Origin: Bryum argenteum
Lineage: Eukaryota; Streptophyta; Bryopsida; Bryales; Bryaceae
Length of the DNA stretch: 64,000 bases
Direction: 5' to 3'
Assembly (NCBI GenBank): GCA_037043015.1
Contig: CM073322.1
Location: 15,511,601-15,575,600, forward strand
In this document: piece by piece, positions 23,834 through 33,765 of the stretch
Layout: every line of letters begins with the position of its first letter
Numbering within the stretch: position 1 is the first letter of the stretch
Made by a program: the position numbers and the translations under genes
Notes under the pieces: generated by a model
What the model saw: the letters and a program-made list of their open reading frames with translations, nothing else
Databases searched by the model: none
What the model was told of the DNA's origin: nothing

Positions 23834-25199
23834 AGTATCCTTCGAACCCGGTATTAACTTGTAAATTCTCCTAGATACTCATAGAGGTGTAGAGCTTAAC
23901 TCAGACGAAGTATTGAAACTGTTTTCATCGGATTGCGATTTGTCCTTCAACAAAGACGGAACAATTTGGCTTTGATTCCACAGCTGCAGCAAAAGATTTG
24001 GTTCCTGCAATAATATAGACTTTATCCTTTTATCTCAAAATAGTTCTAGATACCTCGTCTGTTTTTCAATTTGGGTTTGCTTCAGATCACAACATACATA
24101 TTTATGATTTTGAAGTTGGAAGTAACGTAATTCCTGCACAAGCAAGAGGACATCATACCCATCTACTGGCAAGTTATAGAAAGGAGTGGAGGGAATCTCA
24201 TATAATCGTCCTTTTGTTTGGACACTTACAGATTGTGAATCCAGAAGCAAGCAGAACTAATAAAAACATTCACATACTCAATTTTTATAGAAGACTGAAA
24301 GGAGCGTCCTTATAGTCATTATCAGTTCGTTTGACATCTAATAAGTAGAGTAGTCCTCAAGAAATTATGATTCTCTTCGTTCAAGAAATTCAGTCATAGG
24401 CAATTCGGACTTAACAAACTGTATGATTGTTCAGATTTTAAACAAAAATCGATTGTTAACAAGAATACGTATGATCGGGTTATGATAAGAAATTTACAAC
24501 TAGATTTTAAATGCACATTTTCTTCACAAAACTTGATGAGGAACAAGGTGAAACAAAACTACATACTCTTTTTTAAGGGGCAGGAGTTGATGAGGTTGGT
24601 GTTAGAGAAGCCATATGAGCAAAAGAGGTGTGCGTGCCTACTGGCCCAGCTAGCCAAGAGGGTATTTGGGATTGGCTACAAGTTAAGAAGAATTTAGTCA
24701 GGTTGCCTCGTTATAAAGTGCTCCTGATGAGTAATGAGGTGAAGAGGGAGCATGTCAAGATTTATACAAGTCAGATACAAGCCTCCTACCGGTACCTCTA
24801 GAAGTACTCGCTTTCGGTGAAGAAAGCGGGAGGCGGATTGAGAGATGTAGCCTACATAACTAAGGGCATTCCCAATGGAATGGGTGGGTGTAGTCAGGGA
24901 GGAAGGGTTGCTATAGGGTTGCTATTTAAATATAGCACCCTTTAGATTCACACTCTTCTACACTAGTTACCAACTAATACATAGTTGTCTATTCCGTCGT
25001 GATGGAGGTTATTTCCGACATAATGTTGTCAAGTCACGACAACAATCTGCCACTGCATTGTGCTAGATGCTGACTTTACCGTGACGTGCTCAAAAGAACC
25101 GGTGTCGGTTTTACTTTTTACTATGTATGGTCTATGACACATAAGATTGAGGGAGTCCGAGCTGGCATACCAGTCATCACGTAAGTGTGAAAATCATGG
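23834..25199. other. Intergenic, no gene seen
   Basis: Mostly AT-rich. Around 24590-24890 the composition rises and short open stretches occur, but no family is recognisable. At 24885-24985 GGGCATTCCCAATGGAATGG and a foldback CTATTTAAATAG-like core resemble a MITE end. No second end was found. Confidence 0.4.
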
Positions 25200-25760
25200 A
25201 AATTTGACCGCCTCCTTCGTTCGCCACTATTGGTACCGTCCAACCTAACCCTCTTCAACTTCAAGTGTATTGTCCGACTTCGTTCCGTCTCACTTCTATC
25301 GTACCGTCCGCCCCCTAGAGTACCGTCAGACCTCGTGAGCCTTCAAGTCCATGCCTCGTCCGCCCCATAGGTTCGTCGGCGCCTTGTCTGCCCCTCCTTT
25401 CCGTCCCGTACCATCATGCGCCCCATATCCTTGTCTACTCCATACCCTCCTCCGCCCCATATCCTTGTCCACTCCATACCCTCGTCTGCTCCTCTAGTCC
25501 GCCTCTAACATTCCACCCATACCCTCGTCCGCTCCTCTAGTTCGCCTCTTACATTCCAATTCGCCTCTTATTGGACTCCCTTCGCCTTAGTCCGACCCTC
25601 TAGTCCACCCCCGTCCAACCATCAACCGAGTCTTATTTGTCCTCGTCCATCTACAGTCCGACTCTTGTCCACCCTCCAACCATCATATGACTCCAGTCTC
25701 CTTCTTCCCACCATCGTCAGACTCATGTCCGCCTCTTCTGACTACTGTCTCCTTATATAA
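25200..25760 (+). repeat. C/T-rich degenerate minisatellite
   Basis: Strongly pyrimidine-rich. Units such as TCCGCCCCATATCCTTGTC and CCATACCCTCGTCCGCTCCT recur with small changes, especially at 25410-25600. It has no coding features. Confidence 0.7.
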
Positions 25761-26047
25761 TGGCCTCTGTATGGCCTGTCCGAACATGATCTGACCATTC
25801 TCCGCCACCTAGGCAAGGAAGTTGTGTTTCAATGTAATTTGTGAATTGTTTCACTTCTTGGGTTGAAATCAACTGCTCCACTTTTGTTTATTGAAAATGT
25901 AACTTGTGAGTGCTAAATTCACATCAAGCAATTCAATAAACTTTTTTGAAAAGGAATTGCAAATCAACCAATTCAAGCAACAAGTTTGAAGGCTGGGATT
26001 ATTTGTATACCGTATATGATACAACCTTTGTTTTGTAATACTGTGCC

Positions 26048-26690
26048 TAGCTGCAGGGATTTGTTTTTCAAGACGGCTCATTACCCCCGATCTACAGGTG
26101 TGTGCCAACGAAGTGATTCTTATGAAAAGAGCCCTTCACCTCCACTCCGCGAGTTCTGCCCCTGCGGAATCTTTTAGAAGCCCACCACCTCCATACTGCA
26201 AGTTTGTGCCCATGAATTCACCAAACTTGTCTAGTGAGATGTTGCTACATAGTGACATTCACTATGCAGCACCATTAATTGATTAATCCAGGGCCTTTCT
26301 TACCACATGGACCCCATGAGTGCACTTAGTATTGAAATTTTATTCTTTGAGTAACCCCCAGCCTTCTTGTACTTTCTCAGGGGAGGAAGTAGCTACAAAT
26401 GATATGAGGTAAATTCCCTCCGCCCCCAAGACCTCCACCCCCAAGACCCCCCGCCTCCAAGACCCCTCTAGCTGGAACCCTCTTCTCCGCATTTTCAGGC
26501 GTGCTTTGCGGCCCGCATTCGAGGGGCGTTACTGACAGATTTTGAGAAATAGTGCCTCATCACCTCCATCTCGAAGTTATGTGAGCAAGAATTCTATTTT
26601 AAGGAGCCCATCACATCCAATGTGGAGGTGTGCGCCAGTTATGTGGAGGGATTCCGAATTAAGGAGCCCATCACCTACCTTAAGCGGTCC
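26048..26690 (+). repeat. About 50-bp-period degenerate minisatellite, cluster 1
   Basis: Repeated phrases of the type GATTCTTTTCAAGGAGCCCA, TCACCTCCATT and GCAGTTCTGTGCCCA recur roughly every 45-60 bases. The same unit makes up the cluster at 31738-32620. A CCCCCAAGACCTCCA run sits inside at about 26415-26465. Confidence 0.65.
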
Positions 26691-26955
26691 TCTGGCCCGG
26701 AGGTATCGGGGATCATCTTGAGCCAAGTTTTTGCAGTGTTGCCATTAATTTACTGGGTTTGATTACTATTGACTTTTATCGATATGATTCATATCATCAA
26801 GATGTCAATGTCAAGCCTAATTAACCATTGATTTGGACTTTCTTTATGTTGTTTATATTTCTTACGATAAGTATGTGAAAACATAAGTGGTTTGAGTGTT
26901 GAAATTATGTAGATGCTGGAAATTCGTTGATTTGAAACATGGTCATTTGTCATAT

Positions 26956-27040
26956 TTAACCCCTAAGAGCCCAATTAACCATTTTATGGTCGATCCCGAA
27001 TCTTGAGGAGTTGCAGCATACTAATTTAAGAGATTTTTTT

Positions 27041-27077
<37 letters not shown>

Positions 27078-27527
27078 CATTTTCAAATTTTTTGGTGAGT
27101 TAAGAACCCCATCCAATTTAGAGAACCTCGTTTGGATTCATAGATTGTTCACAATAAGCCTCCAAGCACAAATAGTGTGAAGTTTGAATTCCTTAGGAAA
27201 CTTACTATCTTGGGAACCTAATTGTTTCTCTTAGGTTATTAGTGGCCTTTCTCTACATTATCATACAATATGGTATTTTAGCCCATCATGTCAATTTCCG
27301 ACCACTAAAATAGAAAGTGTATTTTCTAGTGACTTTCAAAGTTTTACTCTCTTTCATTCATTGTAAATTTAATAATTAGTATTTTGAGAAATTTAAGCAT
27401 ATTGATATGATCTAAGCATTATGATCTTCATGTTGTTTTTTAAGTAGAACTTTACAAGAGTTACAGAATGCATATTTTATGACACATCTAAGTTTTTCTA
27501 TAGACCTCTCGAGCCTTAAGGGGTCAA
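26956..27527. mobile_element. TTAA-ended non-autonomous DNA transposon, copy 3 (about 570 bp)
   Basis: The left end is TTAACCCCTAAGAGCCC. The right end GAGCCTTAAGGGGTCAA is its worn inverse. It contains a T-run at about 27041-27077. There is no coding capacity. Confidence 0.5.
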
Positions 27528-28838
27528 CTATATTTGGACTCATTCATGAAAAATGAATGAAAAATGTTTTGAATTTTTCAATTTTGAGAAAACTTTAAGG
27601 TTATAGGTACTTTTTAATCGGAAATTTACTTTGGAAGATTTAAATATTATTATATTCAAAGTGGATCCCCAATTTACAATTTCAAGTCTATTTGTCAGGA
27701 TGATTAGAGGCCCAGTTCTGCATATTTGCTCGGTATTGTGATTTGCAAATATTTTGATGATGGGATAATAAAGGGTCATTTGTTAGTCAAAGAAATATGA
27801 GGGATTGTTTGGCGAAGGGCTAGGAAGGACGTAAAGTTCAGTGAAAGGCACAAGCTAAGGTCCAACTATCATTTTCAATTTCTATGTAATATTATGATTT
27901 TAAAAATATCATGATTATTATTATCATGATAATGATGGGTTGCGGAACAATGATCACAAGTGAATATGTGATTTTGCAAATATCTTGATTCTTGGTGATT
28001 CTTGGTAAAATGATATGATATGTGGGTGGCTCTTCAACGCACCTTTTGGCTTTCAAAAGGCCAAAATGCAATTGAAATTTCCATTTGCATTACACATTTG
28101 GAAATGGGATTGTAACAATTTGCATAATTATTATTGTATCTCTAAACTCCACAACTTGAGACCTCCCATCAATGGTCAACTTGTTATTGACCATATTTTT
28201 TCTTGACAAGTTCTTATTCAATGTATGTAGGATTCAATATGAAGATAAATAGTGATGTAGAATGGATTGAAAAAATATTTCACTACTAATATTGTAACAC
28301 GTATTTCACTAAAAAAATTTGTACTAGAAAGTACCTGAGTATTATAGAAGAGGCTACCCTATTTTCTCTTTACATTTCAGGAATCTTCTTAAAATGAAAA
28401 GAGGTCATAAATATGTCATTAGTAATATTTAAGTTAAAAAATTTCAAGCGTTACATACTATATGTTTGTCCAGTCAAGAAATTCAAGGTTTTCCTCTCCA
28501 TTCGATAACACCAAATATAAATTACCTTCTCTAAGAATATTTTTTATTCTGTTCTATTTAAATTATTTTGTCAAAAGAATTTATTGATTATCATGTGTAT
28601 TACCATATCTATTAATTGATGGCTGTAGTAGGAGCCTATTTTTAGGGCTATTTGAGCTTCTATGGGGCAGTCGAGTTTCCTGTAACCATCGAAAGTAGTG
28701 TGAAATATGACCTTAAAAGGCTCAAGCATGATCCCTCCTCACCTTATTCGCTTCTTTCTGAGTCTTAACGACCACTCTTGGAATAGAGAAGGTTTCTACC
28801 GTACACTCTTAGTAGGCAAGATTCTTAGGCGCTGTCTT
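27528..28838. other. Intergenic, AT-rich, upstream of a BTB gene
   Basis: No gene or clear repeat was recognised. The last few hundred bases are the likely promoter of the BTB gene that follows. Confidence 0.45.
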
Positions 28839-29190
28839 TTGGAGACTAGGTATCTTCTACCTAGGGTTTTCGCACGCCTTGATTCCTGGCTATGGCTAAT
28901 ACAACTATGGCGATGGAAGGTACGTTGAGTTTAAGCTTGTGCATAGTGTACTTTTCGAGTTGTATCGACGTAAACGTAAATTGCTTCTGGATAATTGTGG
29001 CAATAATAGCTTTTTGGATTGAAGAGAAGTGTTGTTTTTCAGAGGCTAAGTATCTTCTACTTAGGTTATCGCACGTCTTGTTTTGTGACTATGGCTGATT
29101 CAACATTGGCGTTGGAGGGTATGTTGAGTTCGAGCTTGTGTATTGTGTACTTTTCAAGCAGTAGCAATGTAAACCTAAAGTGCTTTTTTG
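28839..29190 (+). repeat. Tandem duplication of a first exon and its flanks
   Basis: Two copies (about 28839-28990 and 29034-29190, offset near 199) each contain TATCTTCTAC, an ATGGCT start, a 28-base open segment ending at a GT donor, then GTTGAGTT and GTGTACTTTTC. Copy 1 reads MANTTMAME and copy 2 MADSTLALE. Both end in phase 1, the phase needed by the acceptor at 29483-29484. Confidence 0.75.
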
Positions 29191-30731
29191 TATGCCATAC
29201 AGAGTAGCGTTTTGAATTGAACCCATTATTTAAAGATAATATGTACTGAAGCGTCTTTATTTATTGATTTAATTAACTTGACTCTTGTTGTAATATGTGT
29301 CTTTAGCATCATGACTTCATATGCGTGCGAGTTGTCAAAGTCTACGACTCCTCGTAGCATGATTGCTAATGCTTAAATTTCTCATTAGAAGTACAAACTT
29401 CTAGGTCAAACACAAGAAATCTCAGTCGAAAAGAATTTGTCGTTTACAGAGATTTCATGGTGTCTGACACAATTGTGTGTGTAGGAACAGGAAACCCACA
29501 AGCCATGCCCGAGCCTGAAGTGATATGGTGCGGTGGAGAAAATGCTCGCCAAGAAGTTTTAATCCGCTTGGTGCGCAAATCAGATGGCGATCGTACTACC
29601 TTAGCTATCTTCATGGCCCATTCAATTCGCTTGGTAGAAGGCAGCCGCTACTTTGCATTAGTTTTGAGTCAGAGCACGGAGTCTGAGCCGACCAGGGACC
29701 TAGAGGAAGTCACTCTTCATATTGACGATGACTTAGGGCTTTACAAAGATTGCTTTTTGAGAATGTACACGTCGTCATATGGCGACTTCAAGAGTGTGAC
29801 GTACAGCCTGGAGCTTCTCCAAGTAGCTAAGCAACTCGGTTGTGACGATGTGATGCGCTCCATCTGTCTTTCGCTATCGTCAAGGCCCTGGTCTAAAGAG
29901 GATGAGGAGTGGATTCGGATAGCCGTGTCAATAGAGGATTTCTCTCGCGATCATGCCAAGGATCTGTTTAAGCGGCTTGAGGGTCACCTTACTAAAGACG
30001 ATCTCGGCCCTTTCATTGCAAGGTGCATGGAGCTCGGCAAGAAGTCTTCACGTTCACGTTCCTCATCATTTCGATCAATAGAGTCAGCCACACAAGCGAA
30101 AGAGATTCTGATTCGTGTACTCATGACAGCTCGGGGTCAAGAGCGAAGCTCCACTCCTACGCCTGAGCAGGAGGCCGTGTGTGTAATCAATGAAGGATTC
30201 AAGCTCTTGCTTGTGGCGGCCAACATTGAGATAGAGGCGGTTGACACCATGGATTTGGAAAATAATCCGGGCTTGTTGAATACCTTAGACACAATAAAAC
30301 AAGTCCTGGAGATTTTCATAGAAACAGGAATGGCAGATGAAGCGGTGGAGTGTTTTGCGCAATATACTTCGTTTCCGAACCTTATTGGAGCTGCAATGAC
30401 AAGCAACCTAAATGATGCAGGTGATGTTTTGCTTGCTCTAAACGCATTTATACGGACTGTTGTGACAATGGTGAGCGACTTGGTGAAGAGCGGCTTGCTG
30501 ATGAAGAGACAAGTGCATGTGGACGACTCAGTGCGTGATACGGTTTTGCTCAACTGGTTGCCGTTGTTGAATTGGCTGCACAGAAATGCCCATGAGGCTC
30601 TAGGGGGCATGAGTTTGGAGTTCCGTGAGGTGTATGGGCGAATGAAACAAGATTTACGTTTCGTGTGCTCTAGTTCACAAGCGGTCAATGAGATCATCGA
30701 CAAAGTATTTGTTCCAGGAAATGTATTGTAG
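28892..30731 (+). CDS. BTB/POZ domain protein, intact, two exons with alternative first exons
   Basis: The main exon is 29485-30731. An upstream exon is either 28892-28919 or 29091-29118, giving 424 residues either way. The proposed joint (G plus TGNPQAMPEPEV) is supported by the same structure in the paralogue at 57416-59042. A start inside the main exon (MPEPEV, about 29505) is an alternative. A BTB fold lies at about residues 20-120, with VIWCGGEN, the family-typical AHSIRLVEGSRYFA and then LYKDCFLRMY. A helical BACK-like and C-terminal region follows. Relatives in plants are the BTB proteins of the At3g05675/At5g60050 kind, usually taken as CUL3 E3 adaptors, although no substrate is known. 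Minisatellite clusters lie on both sides of the gene. Confidence 0.8.
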
Positions 30732-31737
30732 TTTTTTAGCACAAAGCTCATATGCGAGCGTACTCTTGGAGGTATCTAATGTTGTCATAGGAATCAATAG
30801 TACTGAGGTGAATTGAAAGTACTCTAAGACATGAACTTTTGTTATTAAGATATACAATTAACTTTTCAAATACTTGTGAAGTATGAAAGTCACTCTTGGG
30901 TGAAATTATAATTTTGTATTATTGTGATAAGAATTTGCACTTTATCATTAACTATAATTATAGCTTATCATGATCAATTGTACCACTCCAAATATAGATA
31001 ATAGATCAGTAATTGCATAGAAGATCAAAAGTGCTAACTGCTAAAATCAAGCCATCAATTTTTCTCTGACAAATTTGCTAAGGTATCAAGAAACTAAATC
31101 TTGGAAAAGCATTGACAATATCTTGACATAGAAATTAGATATATGTTCATGAATCCCACACGTGTCACTTCATGTAGAAACACGAGCTCTACAAACCGTA
31201 CAGAGAGATTGAATTGCAAGTTGTGTGCAAGTTATTGGTATAAGTAGTGTTGCGATAGGTACAAGCCAAGATGTTTCCTACGTTTCCTATTGATTAAAAT
31301 GCAACCCATCAATGCAAACTCAGAGTTTCATATCATCGCACAATTTGCTTCATTTGGCCCACACCAGAACTACTGAACTAGTGCAAAGGAAACCCTAGAT
31401 ATTAACATGTAGCATTTGTCAACACGTTCAATGGAACTGTGGCTCTTGGCTGTTTGAGAGAGTATCACATGTGATCCCAGTCAATCTACGCACGGTTCGG
31501 TTCTGAAACAGGGTTGAAGTTCCTTCCGAGGCACCTGGATTTGAGGTTCTGGTAAGAATCAGAACTAGGATCGATTCTGAACCCGGAGAAAGAACTAAGA
31601 ACCTTTCTTCACGTCTTTCGATTCTTTTATGCATCTTCTGCAAGGTCTTACCGCCCAAGTGACTGGGTGCTCTTTGTCTGCGAAGGCGTCTGCTAACTCA
31701 TTGCAGCTACGTCTGTTGCAGACCTTTTTTTGTAGCC
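30732..31737. other. Intergenic, no gene seen
   Basis: It contains the 3' flank of the BTB gene and AT-rich DNA. No repeat or gene was recognised. Confidence 0.5.
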
Positions 31738-32620
31738 ATGATGGATTCTCCGACAAGGAGCTCATCACCTTCGTTGAGCTCGTCACCTCCGTTAGGACTT
31801 AGGAAGTGTTGCGGCCATCGAATCTCAATGAGAAGCTCAGTTAAGTGCGTGCAGTTCTGTACGCAGGAATTCTCCTACAAGGACCTCATCACCGCCGTCT
31901 GTCTCACAGTTCTGTGCTAAAGGAAAGGAGCCCATAGCCTCCATCTCGAAGGTATGTGGCCATGGATCTCATCATCTCTGCTTCGTAATTCTATGCCCAG
32001 GGATTCTTGTTCAAGGCGCTCATTACCCCCACGTGCAGGTGTGCCCCAAGGGATGCTGTTTCGAGGAGCTCATTACCTCTGTTGCGCAGTTCTGCGCCCA
32101 GTGATTCATTTAGGAACGCACGAACTCCACTCCCCAGGAATGTTCCTAATCATGGCTTCTTCTCCGAGGCCCTCTTGACCTCCGTTTTGCAGTTCTACAC
32201 CTAGCAACAATTTTTTTCAAGGAGTCCATTACCCCAGATCTGAAGGTGTGCGCCAAGGGAAACTTTTTTACCCTTCATTCCCGTTCAACAGGTTTGACCC
32301 ACGGGATTCTTATTCGAGGAGCCCGTTACTTCCGTCTAGCAGTTGTGCTCCCCTGGATTCTTTTAGGAGCCCACCACCTCCATTCTGCAGGTGTGTGCCC
32401 CTGGATTCTCCTCCGAAGACCTTATCACCTTCATTTGACGATTCAAGGAGCCTATCAAATGCTTTGAGCGGTCCTGTGGCCCCGAGGGGATTTCCCGAGT
32501 TCAGCAACTCTGTTCAGCAGTGGTCTGCCAATGAATTCTTCAACAAGTAACTCATCACCTCCATTGCGCACACTTACTCTCATGAATAGCCCATCACCTC
32601 CATCCTACGAAAGTACATTA
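31738..32620 (+). repeat. About 50-bp-period degenerate minisatellite, cluster 2
   Basis: Phrases such as CTCATCACC, CTCATTACCTC and CCCATCACCTCCAT occur at about 31883, 31930, 31968, 32020, 32069, 32168, 32227, 32320, 32372, 32424, 32540 and 32589. Typical spacing is 38-59 bases or about twice that. Each is followed by a GCAGTTCTG(T/C)GCCCA-like block and a GGATTCT block. It is the same unit as 26048-26690, which lies on the other side of the BTB gene. Confidence 0.7.
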
Positions 32621-32818
32621 ATTCCTCCTTGTGTAAACGTTTACAGTAGAGCTAGATTGTCTGTCCATGTACCACGATCAGCATTCTGTGCATCTATGAC
32701 GGTCGTCTTCGTCCATGACTTCAATCTTGATGCAAAATTTGCAGTGACTTAGTAGGTAATTTATTACTTGTTGGTCACATATATTGTGCTTGTATTTCTC
32801 ATTTCTCATTGAAATGAG

Positions 32819-33100
32819 TGTTTTAATCGTATGAGACTTAGCAAAATCAATAGACAGATCACAATGATAGAGCCAAGCATGGGCTCTTATACATAATGAG
32901 ATGTGGGTGAATTAATGTTGTGGGCATTAATTGGCAGCCCTCAAAGCTAATCGCTAATGCTAACAATAGCTGGGGGTTGTATCTACCCAGGATACGCTTA
33001 GCTACTGAAATCGTTCTGTCAGACTGACAGGATATTAAGAAGATGCGGTGGCCCCTCCTTCTTCTTAGGCTATTCTTCCTCCTGATATAGTTCAGCAACA
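32819..33100 (-). repeat. 3' LTR of copia element A
   Basis: 282 bases with TG...CA ends, nearly identical to 38573-38854. ATGAG lies just outside. Confidence 0.95.
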
Positions 33101-33147
33101 CCCCTCCTCGCTCCGGTTAGTATAACAAGGAGCGTAAATTCATAGCC

Positions 33148-33717
33148 ATGTTGCTCTTGAGTGAGATTAAGCGGTCAACGAGTAGCGAATCAACAAATGT
33201 CTACTACTTTTTGTGGCAGGCGCTTCTCCTCCTTTTAGTCCTTTGTCTGAAGAGAAGCGGTGAAGAGTTCTATCAGTATCTCCAGAAATGGCTCCACATT
33301 TTTGTAATTGCTGGAGCGGTAGAAGTTGGTGAAGCGCTTGGGAATGATTGTGTACATCTTTGCGAGGTGTCGGGAGAGGTACCAGAAGCTGTTACGAGCA
33401 CCCAGTTGATACCTCTGCTGCCGGATGACTTGGTCAAGGAGCTTGTGTGGCCAGCCTTGATGCAGCGTCCAACGACTCTTGGAACTCTCAACCAGATGCG
33501 GCTAGTGAGTGTCTCGTGGAGGAATTTTACAAAGAAAACAATAGAATGGAATGCGTGGCTCTTTACGAAGTTAGATTCGAATGGTTACCGTAGATCAGTT
33601 GAAGCACAGGGCTTAAGGTACCGCCTTGACTACTTAAGGTTTGAATATGAGATCACTGCTTTTCGGCTCCTACTGTTAGAAGACATGAGTGAATTGGCAA
33701 GTCACTTGAGGAAGTAG
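33148..33717 (+). CDS. F-box-like ORF carried antisense inside copia element A
   Basis: A 189-residue open frame runs opposite to the element's own genes, between the end of pol and the purine tract before the 3' LTR. Residues about 24-35 are hydrophobic (FLWQALLLLLVLCL). Residues about 90-135 resemble a plant F-box: LLPDDLVKELVWPALM, then RLVSVSWRNFTKK and WNAW, with a helical tail ending EDMSELASHLRK. Host F-box proteins bind SKP1 and select targets for ubiquitination. Whether this copy is expressed or complete is unknown; it looks like captured host sequence. Neither copia gag nor pol explains it. Confidence 0.6.
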   Translation: MLLLSEIKRSTSSESTNVYYFLWQALLLLLVLCLKRSGEEFYQYLQKWLHIFVIAGAVEVGEALGNDCVHLCEVSGEVPEAVTSTQLIPLLPDDLVKELVWPALMQRPTTLGTLNQMRLVSVSWRNFTKKTIEWNAWLFTKLDSNGYRRSVEAQGLRYRLDYLRFEYEITAFRLLLLEDMSELASHLRK

Positions 33718-33765
33718 AGACATCAAGAGAAAGCATGATGAGCACTAGATAAGGATAGCTAGGAT

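Noticed and set aside
24482-24900. Possible gene or transposase fragment
   Set aside because: Composition is mildly coding-like, but frames are short and no motif could be recognised.
26415-26465. CCCCCAAGACCTCCA run considered as a CRISPR-like or coding repeat
   Set aside because: It is a short degenerate simple repeat inside a minisatellite in plant nuclear DNA; there are no spacers and no cas genes.
30137-30751. 204-residue minus-strand frame inside the BTB gene
   Set aside because: Antisense shadow of a clear BTB coding exon.
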